In this document: positions 46,780 through 54,872 of the stretch, piece after piece | How the letters are laid out: the number at the start of each line of letters is the position of its first letter | Numbering within the stretch: the first letter of the stretch is position 1 | Program-made: the position numbers and the translations under genes | Assembly: GCF_038002165.1 (NCBI RefSeq) | Contig: NZ_JBBOBR010000001.1 | Span: 3,348,001 to 3,412,000, forward strand | DNA length: 64,000 nucleotides | From: Cytobacillus sp. FSL H8-0458 | GTDB lineage: Bacteria; Bacillota; Bacilli; Bacillales; Cytobacillaceae | Direction of reading: 5' to 3' | Notes under the pieces: generated by a model | The model's input: only the letters and a program-made list of their open reading frames with translations | Databases searched by the model: none | What the model was told of the DNA's origin: nothing

Positions 46780-46976
46780 TGGAAGGCCAGAATCGCGCTG
46801 CCATAGCGCCAGGATTAAAAGTGAAGATTGTACTTAAAAAGGATCAGCGGACAGGTGTGCTGACAGAAGGAATCGTGAAAGACATTTTAACGAAGTCCCC
46901 TTCCCATCCGCATGGTATTAAAGTAAGGCTTGAAGATGGTCAGGTTGGCCGGGTAAAACAAATCCTGCGCCCATAA
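46779..46976 (+). CDS. ywbE: YwbE family protein (DUF2196)
   Basis: 65 aa. Core PGLKVKIVLKKDQRTGVLTEG and HPHGIKVRLEDGQVGRVKQI is the YwbE/DUF2196 signature and closely matches B. subtilis YwbE (64 aa). Function unknown; the small beta-barrel-like pattern with repeated valine-lysine strands resembles KOW/S1-like RNA-binding folds, an inference. Coupled to the 62-aa gene by a one-base overlap. Confidence 0.85.
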   Translation: MEGQNRAAIAPGLKVKIVLKKDQRTGVLTEGIVKDILTKSPSHPHGIKVRLEDGQVGRVKQILRP

Positions 46977-47015
46977 GGAGCGGCCTTTTAATTTGATAAC
47001 TCACGGAGGAGACTA

Positions 47016-48269
47016 TTGGTTACACTGATTAAACCTTTACTGGTAAATATTACGATACTATTCTCATTCACGTTTAACGGAAATTTGTTTTTTCCCTATC
47101 AGACAAAGGCCCCTCTTACCTTTCAGCAAAAATTGATATATGGCCTGCTTGGCTCATTCGGGGCACTTCTGTGTATGTTTTACCCCATTGAAACACTGGG
47201 GGAAACCCATTTTGATTTGCGCATGGTCGCGATCATGATTGTGACACTGTATGCAGGGTGGCTGCCGGGATCCATCGTAATGCTGAGTACCGTCATTACC
47301 CGCTATGTAATAGGCGGCCAGTTTATTTATATTGGAATTTTGGTTTCTATTTTATCTTTTGTGATTACATTTTCCTTAAGAAGAGTGTTTCTTAATTCTA
47401 AACACCGGCTGATAACAGGTTCATTTATTCTCTTTTTTTATTTTTACTTGTATATAGCCATTCTTGCGACAGCCGTCATGTTTCTTGACACCTCTTTTTA
47501 TCTGACCTATTTCGCCGCGTTTTATCTGACATTTATTGCTCTTATTTTTATAATCGAGAGTCTTTTCAGAACGAATAAACAGATCAGTGAAATGGTATAT
47601 ATGGATAAGCTGACAATGGTCGGCCAGCTGGCAGCTTCGATTGCCCATGAAATTAGAAATCCTTTATCCACTGTGAGGGGCTTCATTCAATATTTGAGCC
47701 AGGATACGGCAGATGAGAACTTTAAAAAGTTCTCCCCTCTCATAATTGAAGAACTGGATCGCACAAACAGCATCATTACCAACTATCTTAAAGTTTCAAA
47801 GCCTGAACAGTTCCATCTGGCTAATGTCCCCCTGCATGAGGTGATTCAGGATTGCGTCCTGCTCATGAGGCCGCTTGCCTCTTATTCAAATGTAGTGATT
47901 GAGTACGGGAATAAAGGGCCATTTTATGTGAGGGGTGATGAAGACCACCTAAAACAGGCCATCATGAATGTGATCAAGAATGGCATTGAATCGGTTCAGG
48001 AAAAAGGAAGAATCTCTATCAATACTTCTGCAGATTATTTTCTTAATACGGTTAAATTAACGATTGTGGATAATGGGCGGGGTATGACATCCGAGCAATT
48101 ACAAAATATCGGTCTGCCTTTTTACACAACGAAAACAAAGGGAACAGGCCTGGGGAGCATGGTTACGAACAAAATCATCCGTGAAATGCAGGGAACGATT
48201 GAGTATGATAGCGAAATCGGCAAGGGGACGACAGTGAACATCATACTGCCTTTGCTGAAGAATGATTAA
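47016..48269 (+). CDS. KinB-like membrane histidine kinase, orphan
   Basis: 417 aa. A 5TMR-LYT-type sensor of about six helices (residues 5-190, with HFDLRMVAIMIVTLYAGWLPG), HisKA with His211 in IAHEIRNPLSTVRGF, and HATPase_c (NVIKNGIES, DNGRGM, GTGLGS). Length and architecture are those of KinB (428 aa), a membrane sporulation kinase feeding Spo0F. There is no response regulator or kapB nearby. The start codon is TTG 47016 with CGGAGG six bases upstream. It shares the FDLR sensor motif with the kinase at 60.2 kb, suggesting paralogy. Confidence 0.82.
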   Translation: MVTLIKPLLVNITILFSFTFNGNLFFPYQTKAPLTFQQKLIYGLLGSFGALLCMFYPIETLGETHFDLRMVAIMIVTLYAGWLPGSIVMLSTVITRYVIGGQFIYIGILVSILSFVITFSLRRVFLNSKHRLITGSFILFFYFYLYIAILATAVMFLDTSFYLTYFAAFYLTFIALIFIIESLFRTNKQISEMVYMDKLTMVGQLAASIAHEIRNPLSTVRGFIQYLSQDTADENFKKFSPLIIEELDRTNSIITNYLKVSKPEQFHLANVPLHEVIQDCVLLMRPLASYSNVVIEYGNKGPFYVRGDEDHLKQAIMNVIKNGIESVQEKGRISINTSADYFLNTVKLTIVDNGRGMTSEQLQNIGLPFYTTKTKGTGLGSMVTNKIIREMQGTIEYDSEIGKGTTVNIILPLLKND

Positions 48270-48300
48270 GAAAAAGAGTGCCTGAGTGCACTCTTTTTCT
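48270..48300. terminator. Terminator after the 47-48.3 kb kinase
   Basis: Stem AAAAAGAGTGC/GCACTCTTTTT with a 6-base loop. It works in both directions between convergent genes. Confidence 0.85.
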
Positions 48301-48310
48301 GTATAAATTT

Positions 48311-48919
48311 TTAGCCAAGCCTGCCGTGGGCTGCTGGCTGATATTTTCTCATCGGGCCTTTTGCCAAAACATCACGCATATAGAAGTCACCGGCCGGATT
48401 TGTTTTTTTCAGCAGTTCCAAGAGGTATGTAATATCATCCATGGCGCGGTGTGTCTGGCTGTCTGCAATCCGGTGGGATTGAATAAGCGTCAGCAGCTTG
48501 CTGTCTGTAAAGCCGTATTCTTTCCACGGAACACTTCTCATCGTGCAGTACCATTTTAATTCGGTAATATCTTCAGGATACATCCGGTATAAAAAGCTGC
48601 GGTCAAAGGATGCATTGTGAGCGAAAACCGAATCAGCGTGAAAGAAATATTTTTTTATTTTGATATCATCAAAGCTTTTTCCGCTGACAGCTTCATATGG
48701 AATCCCATGGACTCTGAATGCACGGCTGTAATTATTTTTGGCCGATTTACTGACAGGTTCCCGCAGGAATGCGGATTTATCCTTAATATCAAGAATCTCT
48801 CCTGTGTCGGCACGATATGAAAATAGCTTTAATGCCAGTTCGATGATTTCATCGGAATTTGGTCCAAGCCCCGTCGTCTCCACATCCAGCAGCAATCCCA
48901 TTTTTTCCTGGTTTTTCAT
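48311..48919 (-). CDS. DEDDh 3'-5' exonuclease (DnaQ-like)
   Basis: 202 aa. Exo I LLDVETTGLGP (Asp12, Glu14), Exo II HNASFDRSFL and Exo III HRAMDDITYLLELL, the DEDDh catalytic set of DNA polymerase III epsilon-type exonucleases. No BRCT, GIY-YIG or polymerase domain. Probably processes DNA or small RNA 3' ends. AGAGGAGG precedes ATG 48919. Confidence 0.87.
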   Translation of the reverse strand: MKNQEKMGLLLDVETTGLGPNSDEIIELALKLFSYRADTGEILDIKDKSAFLREPVSKSAKNNYSRAFRVHGIPYEAVSGKSFDDIKIKKYFFHADSVFAHNASFDRSFLYRMYPEDITELKWYCTMRSVPWKEYGFTDSKLLTLIQSHRIADSQTHRAMDDITYLLELLKKTNPAGDFYMRDVLAKGPMRKYQPAAHGRLG

Positions 48920-48989
48920 GGCCAGCCTCCTCTATTGATTTTAAATTAAGCATATATTAGAGGAGTACTGAAAGCCAGCGGAACCGCTC

Positions 48990-49214
48990 TTAGATCTTTT
49001 TATCGTTTTTCAAGCGGTCCACATAATCCGCATGATAATTCTGGTGCATGTATTCACGGTTTTTCATGGAATAGAAATATCCTGTTGAAAGAGACAGAAA
49101 TGCGAACAGGAAGCCTACTCCAAAGCCGAAGTTGTGGTAGCCCAGGACAATGCTGACAACGGTAATGATTAATAGCGCCACTAATATATAAAATAAAATA
49201 TTTTTGATTTTCAA
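48990..49214 (-). CDS. 74-aa membrane protein, unknown
   Basis: Two hydrophobic helices (about residues 6-25 and 30-48) and a charged C-terminal tail rich in Tyr, His and Asp (MHQNYHADYVDRLKNDKKI). The start codon is TTG 49214 behind AAAGGAGG. I do not recognise the family with confidence; small Bacillus membrane proteins of this size are common. Divergent from the DUF3784 gene. Confidence 0.65.
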   Translation of the reverse strand: MKIKNILFYILVALLIITVVSIVLGYHNFGFGVGFLFAFLSLSTGYFYSMKNREYMHQNYHADYVDRLKNDKKI

Positions 49215-49328
49215 GGATGTGCCTCCTTTTATTTCAATACATTATTAAGAAACTCTTTTATTATTATTATACCAAAAACGAAACAAAACGTCGGACTTAT
49301 CCGTAAGAATAGCAAGGAGGTTTTTGCC

Positions 49329-50057
49329 ATGATTGGACTTGTCATTACACAGATTTCTGTGATCCTGCTCTTCCTGGTTCTGGGATGGGCTGTACGAGTC
49401 AAAAAAGCTTACTGGCTCATTTCCGGTTTCGCCTCGCGGCCTGAGATCGAAAAAGAACAATTGATTAACAGCGGTTATCCGCAAAAAACCGGCAGCCTGC
49501 TCATTGGCACAGCTGTCGGGATGCTGGTTCTTCTGCCTTTATCATTTACGGGATTCAGATTTGCAATGGAAGTGCAATTCGGCTTTATGATGATTGTTTT
49601 GCTTGGGGGATTCATCTATTTATCGAGATATGAAGTGCCGGCCAAAAGAAAACGAAGTTACATCATTGCTCTCATTCTTTTTATTGTGACACTTGGCCCC
49701 CTCATTTACCTGACTGTCTCCAGCCATAAAGGCTATGAAATGGCATTAGCAGAGGATTCATTTGAAATCTTTGGAATGTACGGAGACGAATGGAATTATC
49801 GGGATATTCAGTCTGTTCAATTGTTGGAGGATATGCCTGAGGTAACCTGGAAACAGAATGGAATCGGCCTCCCTGCCCTTTCACAGGGGCATTTTAAAGT
49901 GACTGGCTACGGCAGCAGCTTATTATTCATCCAGAAAGGCCATACGCCGATCCTGTACATTGAACTTAAAGATGAGCAGATCTTTGTGAACAGCAAAGAT
50001 TCCGCAGAAACTGAGAGCTGGTATAAGACAATGAAAGAAGAAGCGGATATCAAATGA
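49329..50057 (+). CDS. DUF3784-type membrane protein with PH-like C-terminal domain
   Basis: 242 aa. Four predicted membrane helices in the N-terminal half (DUF3784-like start VILLFLVLGWAVRVKKAYWLISGF), then a soluble region (about 130-242) whose pattern of short strands (DSFEIFGMYGDEWNYRDIQSV, LYIELKDEQIFVNSKD) resembles bacterial PH domains. AAGGAGG precedes ATG 49329. Possibly an envelope-stress or bacteriocin-immunity type membrane protein; function unproven. Confidence 0.65.
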   Translation: MIGLVITQISVILLFLVLGWAVRVKKAYWLISGFASRPEIEKEQLINSGYPQKTGSLLIGTAVGMLVLLPLSFTGFRFAMEVQFGFMMIVLLGGFIYLSRYEVPAKRKRSYIIALILFIVTLGPLIYLTVSSHKGYEMALAEDSFEIFGMYGDEWNYRDIQSVQLLEDMPEVTWKQNGIGLPALSQGHFKVTGYGSSLLFIQKGHTPILYIELKDEQIFVNSKDSAETESWYKTMKEEADIK

Positions 50058-50136
50058 AGCCGCAAAGCATAATCCCGGCTTTTAATGGAATCCATAATTG
50101 GGTAATCATAGTAAAAACAGGAGGTGACTCGTAAAG

Positions 50137-51093
50137 GTGTCATATTTACTTTTAGTTATTGGATTTTCTTTATTGATTGCAGGGGCAAACTTTTTTGTAG
50201 ATGGTGCTTCAAAAATTGCGGGGTTTCTAAAGATTTCCCCGCTGCTGGTCGGGCTGACAATTGTTGCATTTGGAACGAGTTCACCTGAAGCCACTGTCAG
50301 CATACTGGCTGCGCTGGATGGAAATGCCGATGTGGCTATAGGAAATGTTGTCGGCAGTAATATCTTTAATATCACGCTGGTGGTCGGTGTGACTGCCATG
50401 ATTTTCCCTTTAAAAGTCGAAAGTGCAACCATTCGCAAGGAGATTCCCTTCACATTGCTTGCCACGGCCGCTCTTATGATTTTCATAAGTGATACATATC
50501 TTGACTCTATCAGCAGCAATGTGGTTGCCCGGAGTGATGGTCTTGTGCTGCTGCTGATATTTGCTGTATTTATGTATTATTTGTTTGAAGTGGCCCGGGA
50601 GAGCCGAAGCAGCATAGAATCTGCTCCTGTCAAAACAAGTACTTCCCAATGGACAAAGCAAAGTCTTTTAACGATTGCCGGATTGGCTGCCATTATTTTT
50701 GGCGGTGACCTGGTTGTTAAAAGCAGTACGGAAATTGCTTTATCATTAGGAATGAGTGAAACATTGGTCGGCTTAACGATTGTAGCTATCGGGACTTCTC
50801 TGCCGGAACTGGTGACATCTGTCGCCGCTGCCATAAAAAAAGAGAGTGAAATTGCTTTAGGAAATATCGTAGGAAGCAATATCTTTAACATCCTTTTCGT
50901 CCTAGGGGCATCGGCTTCCATATCTCCGCTTCCGGTAGACCCTAAAATGGTTATCGATATTACACTCTTAATTTTAATTACATTCGTGCTCCTTATCTTT
51001 TCAAGAAGCCATTATGCCATTGGAAAGTATGAAGGGGGTTTTCTCGCAGCCTCTTACATTATTTATTTGATTTATATCATAATGCGTAATTAG
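50137..51093 (+). CDS. Calcium/sodium:cation antiporter (CaCA family, YrbG-like)
   Basis: 318 aa, about ten membrane helices in two inverted halves. Each half carries the alpha-repeat signature: GTSSPEATVS with GNVVGSNIFNI, and GTSLPELVTSV with GNIVGSNIFNI. The protein exchanges calcium (or sodium/potassium) against sodium or protons to keep cytosolic calcium low. The start codon is GTG 50137 behind AGGAGGTGA. A weak terminator (51100-51130) follows. Confidence 0.88.
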   Translation: MSYLLLVIGFSLLIAGANFFVDGASKIAGFLKISPLLVGLTIVAFGTSSPEATVSILAALDGNADVAIGNVVGSNIFNITLVVGVTAMIFPLKVESATIRKEIPFTLLATAALMIFISDTYLDSISSNVVARSDGLVLLLIFAVFMYYLFEVARESRSSIESAPVKTSTSQWTKQSLLTIAGLAAIIFGGDLVVKSSTEIALSLGMSETLVGLTIVAIGTSLPELVTSVAAAIKKESEIALGNIVGSNIFNILFVLGASASISPLPVDPKMVIDITLLILITFVLLIFSRSHYAIGKYEGGFLAASYIIYLIYIIMRN

Positions 51094-51099
51094 TGCGAG

Positions 51100-51130
51100 C
51101 GCCGGTCTTTTAGGATCGGCGTTTCCTTTT
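51100..51130 (+). terminator. Probable terminator of the CaCA antiporter gene
   Basis: Stem CGCCGGTC/GATCGGCG with one mismatch, loop TTTTAG, then TTTCCTTTT. Confidence 0.6.
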
Positions 51131-51285
51131 ATGCGGAAGTTGTTTTCTGAAAAATACTGCTGCTTCCCTGACTTTACCGCTGCCAGCAGACATATAGAGA
51201 GTTCATAGGTAAAGCATGCCAGGCTGGCAATGAAGCAGGAATAATTTTCAATCTATTATTGTGATTTTCTGGTTATTACTATACC

Positions 51286-51315
51286 AAGAAAACTCCGGAG
51301 AATATTCTCCAGAGT
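51286..51315 (-). terminator. Terminator of the CuA/heme-copper operon
   Basis: Minus-strand stem ACTCTGGAGAA/TTCTCCGGAGT with one mismatch, followed by TTTTCTT. Confidence 0.75.
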
Positions 51316-51324
51316 CTTTAACCA

Positions 51325-52791
51325 TCAGCCAGCAGCTGAGTTTTTGTTGTAAGGAACTTTCGTGCCAACACTTCTTAACCCGGCAAAAAACCTTGCGGTG
51401 AAGATGATCGCAGCCAGAACGATAAAGATTCCGCTGACTGCGCCAACCTGGTCGGACAGTACCCATTGCGGCAGGTGCTCTGCCCATCTTCTAGGAGCAC
51501 TGATTCCGCCGGCGTAAAGGAATGAGCCCACCAGACCCGTAAAAAACGCAAAATAGAGCGTAATGGTGAATGTATCGATTCCCCTGTGCTGCTGATTGCC
51601 TTCTGTTTTATTGAAATAATACATAAATCCGATAATCATAGCGACTACCCCCATTCCCATATATGTATGGAAATGGCCTGGAACCCATTTCGTGTTATGC
51701 ATCACATGATTGACAACAATGGTGGCATCAATGATGGCAGGAATGGCCCCTGCCACCCATCCGAACATGGAAAGGAAAAACAGGCTTGAGGCAAAGTCCC
51801 ATTTCATCCGCGAGCGGTAGACAATCATAAGTGCACCGTAGGCAGTAACGACCATAACAGGCAAGCCGTTAGCATAGGAAAACACCTGCCCGATGATAAG
51901 CATCCATTTTGGCACTGCAAAGTCCATCAGTAAATGGTGCGTATAAATCATTAAGGTAAAAAGTGTGGAGCAGTTCCAAGCAATTAAAAAGACTTTGTTA
52001 GCTTTCCACGGCCGTTTTGTATATTCTGACAGAACCTCATAGACAGCAATAACAGCCATATAGATGGTGCAGTTGGCAAAGATATGGCCGAACGCATAGG
52101 TAAGATGCTTGGCAAGCAGCGGATCTATGGTAATGGCCGGATTGATAATATTCACCAATGATGCGGCCAGCACCGTGGCACCTGCCAGCAGTGCAGTCGA
52201 GTTGGTGATGATAACCATGGCTGTTGCCACGACAGCAGCAGGCGGCCCGTATCCTTTCTTCCCCCTGAAAATGATATCCCATCCGAGTGCCTTTCCGAGG
52301 CTCCCATAAACTGCTGTCAGCCTTGCAGCCAGATACATGTACAGAAGCAAAAAGCCAATGCCAAGAATCAGCATGCCTGCTAAGAAGAAAACTGCCCCTG
52401 CTGCCCCGTACATTTTAGCTGACTGGGCAGGAAGCGGATATAAGAACGTCCATCCATCTGAAAAGTCAAAGACAAAAATGGCGATGAGGACCATCGTGAC
52501 TCCGGTTAAAAAAAGGACTAAGTTTACAATGAGAATGGCAGGGTTAAGCTTCACGTATTTAGACAGGAAGTACCATAGAATAGCCGTTCCTCCCAATGCC
52601 GCGATGCCAACCATGCCTGTACCGTGTGCAGTCATGATTTTATAAAACCATTGCGGTGTGATGCTAATCATTTCCCCCTGATTCATTAGCATAATAACCC
52701 CAAAGATCATCATAAGAATTAAAACAAGTGCAGTCAAAGCCAGGTGCCATATCACTGCTTTTTTGGCTAAAGGGTGAATCGCATCATTCAT
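51325..52791 (-). CDS. B-family heme-copper oxidase/NO reductase subunit I lacking the cross-link tyrosine
   Basis: 488 aa, about 12-13 membrane helices. Heme-copper ligands are present: His56 (TAHGTG) and His375 for the low-spin heme, His373 (WVPGHFH) for the high-spin heme, and His236, His285 and His286 (FGHIFAN, THHLLMD) for CuB. HNTKWVPGHFH and the overall pattern place it in the ba3-like B family. The canonical GHPxVY of oxygen reductases reads GHIFAN, so the Tyr four residues after the CuB His is Asn240. This is the change expected in B-family-derived NO reductases (CuA-NOR of B. azotoformans type). The start is ATG 52791 behind AAGGGGG; it overlaps subunit II by 8 bases. An oxidase drawing its Tyr from another helix remains possible. 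Confidence 0.75.
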   Translation of the reverse strand: MNDAIHPLAKKAVIWHLALTALVLILMMIFGVIMLMNQGEMISITPQWFYKIMTAHGTGMVGIAALGGTAILWYFLSKYVKLNPAILIVNLVLFLTGVTMVLIAIFVFDFSDGWTFLYPLPAQSAKMYGAAGAVFFLAGMLILGIGFLLLYMYLAARLTAVYGSLGKALGWDIIFRGKKGYGPPAAVVATAMVIITNSTALLAGATVLAASLVNIINPAITIDPLLAKHLTYAFGHIFANCTIYMAVIAVYEVLSEYTKRPWKANKVFLIAWNCSTLFTLMIYTHHLLMDFAVPKWMLIIGQVFSYANGLPVMVVTAYGALMIVYRSRMKWDFASSLFFLSMFGWVAGAIPAIIDATIVVNHVMHNTKWVPGHFHTYMGMGVVAMIIGFMYYFNKTEGNQQHRGIDTFTITLYFAFFTGLVGSFLYAGGISAPRRWAEHLPQWVLSDQVGAVSGIFIVLAAIIFTARFFAGLRSVGTKVPYNKNSAAG

Positions 52792-53335
52792 CAGAGCTTC
52801 CCCCTTCCGGTTCAACAACAATTTCTTTGACCATCACATGATGGCCTGTTGAACAGTATTCAAGACATAATATTTGATAAGTTCCAGGCTCTTCAAACGT
52901 ATAATAAACGGTATTTGTATATTCAGGCATGGCCTGAGTCTGTGCGACAAGCTCCATTTTTTCATTATATAAGCCGAAACCATGGGTAACATCCGAAGCT
53001 GTCACATCAAATTGAACTTTGTCCCCAACTTCGAACCTTTCCTCGCTCATCTCCCACGCATATTGGATTCCGGTTACCTTCACTACCTTCGGTTCACTAA
53101 ACCCTTCCGCTTCTGCCTGATTCCGGTCATACGGCAGCCTGCCAAGCGTCATAATTGTGGCAAAAGCCATAATGGCAATAAGTCCGAGAAAATAGAATTT
53201 CCTTATTTTATATCCTTTTTCCTGAATGGCACTATATTCACCGCTGCGCTTAGATTCACCGTAAACAAACGCGAAAGCCAGCGCCAGCAGGAAAACAAAG
53301 AAAACAGTCGCATACATGGCGATAAGCTGATACAT
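52784..53335 (-). CDS. CuA-containing subunit II of the heme-copper enzyme
   Basis: 183 aa. Two N-terminal membrane helices (about residues 5-25 and 47-65), then an extracellular cupredoxin domain. The binuclear CuA site is complete: His118, Cys157, Glu159, Cys161, His165 and Met168 (CLEYCSTGHHVM). It takes electrons from cytochrome c or a membrane donor and hands them to subunit I. ATG 53335 has GGAGG seven bases upstream; an ATG five codons earlier lacks a site. The operon has only these two subunits, with no subunit III, heme A synthase or assembly factors nearby. Confidence 0.85.
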   Translation of the reverse strand: MYQLIAMYATVFFVFLLALAFAFVYGESKRSGEYSAIQEKGYKIRKFYFLGLIAIMAFATIMTLGRLPYDRNQAEAEGFSEPKVVKVTGIQYAWEMSEERFEVGDKVQFDVTASDVTHGFGLYNEKMELVAQTQAMPEYTNTVYYTFEEPGTYQILCLEYCSTGHHVMVKEIVVEPEGGSSDE

Positions 53336-53450
53336 TTCTACCCCTCCCATAACGTTTTCAAAAATCCCCCAGCCCTTATTTTAAGTAAGCTCAAAATTAA
53401 ATTCGGTGATATATGTCCTATTTGATAAATTTTTTTAAAATTTTTCCACA

Positions 53451-53475
53451 AAAAAAAGCCCTGGATTATCAGGAC
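53451..53475 (-). terminator. Terminator of the 53.5-54.3 kb GNAT gene
   Basis: Minus-strand stem GTCCTG/CAGGGC overlapping the stop codon, followed by a T8 tract. Confidence 0.65.
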
Positions 53476-54275
53476 ATTTTCTTCTCTATCGTGTACATCA
53501 TCCAAAAACCTATATCTTCAAATCCTATGCGTTTATAGATGGTGCCTGCTGCCGGGTTATCATAAAACAGGCACAGCTCTTTATTTTCCGAAAGAAGCTG
53601 GCGGCAGAGCTTAACCATGCACTGAGTGGCATACCCCTTCTTTTTGAATTCACTGTCTGTTGCTACACCTACAACCATGGCTGAAAGGGAATTTTCAGCT
53701 GTCGTTGAAGCAGTGCTGACCATCTTCCCATCCTCTTTGATAAAAAAGGAACGAGATGAGCCATCCTTTAGCACCCTGCGCTTTCGTTCAACGGTAATAG
53801 CGGAATCACTGAATTCCGGAATGCTGTTCAGAAGCTCAACAAGCTGTTCTGCATCTTCAGGAACAGCCTGGCACACTGCTGATACTTCAACACCTTCTGC
53901 ATTTAACTTTGTGCATTTTGCATAATAGGTTTCCCGCTTTCTTTTTATGCGGTGTGATACATAAGGTTCAATTTTCGCCGTTACAGCTTTCAGGCCGGAC
54001 ATCATTCCAAAGTTCGGGTCATCAAGCATTATCTCCGCAAATCCCTTGGCGTCAAAGTCTCCTGCTGCATATGGGATGAAATTTTCTTCATATTTTAATA
54101 AAACAGCCTTTAATTTTCCGTCTTCCCCAAAGTCACCCCACACCTTTTGAAAATCCTGTTCATAGCCGTAGGCTTCAATATCTCCAAGAATGAACAAATT
54201 CTCAGCCGGCTGCTGTTTTAAAAGGCTGAAGCACATTTCATGATCTTGTTCAGTTAGTTGTCTGATCATATTCAA
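53469..54275 (-). CDS. GNAT-family N-acetyltransferase (two-domain)
   Basis: 268 aa. The N-terminal half is a degenerate GNAT-like domain (ENLFILGDIEAYG). The C-terminal half holds the acetyl-CoA loop VVGVATDSEFKKKGYATQCMVKLCRQL and FYDNPAAGTIYKRIGFEDIG. Acceptor unknown. The start is TTG 54275 (AAGGAG five bases upstream) or the ATG two codons later. It overlaps the end of the DinB gene by 26 bases, so the pair is co-transcribed. Confidence 0.8.
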   Translation of the reverse strand: MNMIRQLTEQDHEMCFSLLKQQPAENLFILGDIEAYGYEQDFQKVWGDFGEDGKLKAVLLKYEENFIPYAAGDFDAKGFAEIMLDDPNFGMMSGLKAVTAKIEPYVSHRIKRKRETYYAKCTKLNAEGVEVSAVCQAVPEDAEQLVELLNSIPEFSDSAITVERKRRVLKDGSSRSFFIKEDGKMVSTASTTAENSLSAMVVGVATDSEFKKKGYATQCMVKLCRQLLSENKELCLFYDNPAAGTIYKRIGFEDIGFWMMYTIEKKMS

Positions 54276-54738
54276 TTAATCTCCTTCCAATCAAATTGGC
54301 TGATACAGGCGCGAGATTCAGGTCCCTTGCCCAGACTGACAGCTGTCCAATATGATGAATTTCATGGGCAATCACATGGTTTAAGATGTCACCCTTTTTA
54401 TATTGCTTTTCCATCCATGGAGGTGTAACAAACTCATTGTATGGAACTGGCCATTCCTCCTGAAAAAAGTGTACTAATCCCCTTCGGTATTCCTCAGAAA
54501 GTGCCATTACTTTATCCAATTCAGCATAGTCGGAAAACAGGGGATCTTTCACTTCCTTGCCCTGTATCACACAAATCCAGCTGTATTCTACATCTGCGAT
54601 ATGAAAAAGGGTTTCCAGTATGCCTCCAACTCCTCCAGTCCGGCTGGCTTTCAGCTCTTCGGCTGAAAGCTGACGGCACCATTCAAACCACTCATCACGC
54701 ACTTGCCAGTTATAGCGGAATAATGTCAGCAAATCCAC
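54250..54738 (-). CDS. DinB-family protein
   Basis: 162 aa four-helix bundle of the DinB/YfiT type. The metal-binding histidines are seen in LFHIADVEYSW and NHVIAHEIHHIGQLSVWAR. Family members include bacillithiol- and mycothiol-dependent transferases. The start codon is GTG 54738, with AAGGAGG four bases upstream. It precedes the GNAT gene with overlap. A second DinB-family gene is at 62.7-63.2 kb. Confidence 0.8.
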   Translation of the reverse strand: MDLLTLFRYNWQVRDEWFEWCRQLSAEELKASRTGGVGGILETLFHIADVEYSWICVIQGKEVKDPLFSDYAELDKVMALSEEYRRGLVHFFQEEWPVPYNEFVTPPWMEKQYKKGDILNHVIAHEIHHIGQLSVWARDLNLAPVSANLIGRRLIEYDQTTN

Positions 54739-54872
54739 TTACCTCCTTGTCCAGATACCTATGAATTTCGTCAGCATATGGGAATTTCCTGCATTTTTAT
54801 GTTTCAGCCGCATAATTACTGGCTATATATTTAATCCTAAAGGAAGCAGCATGAGAAGAAAGGGGATTGCAT

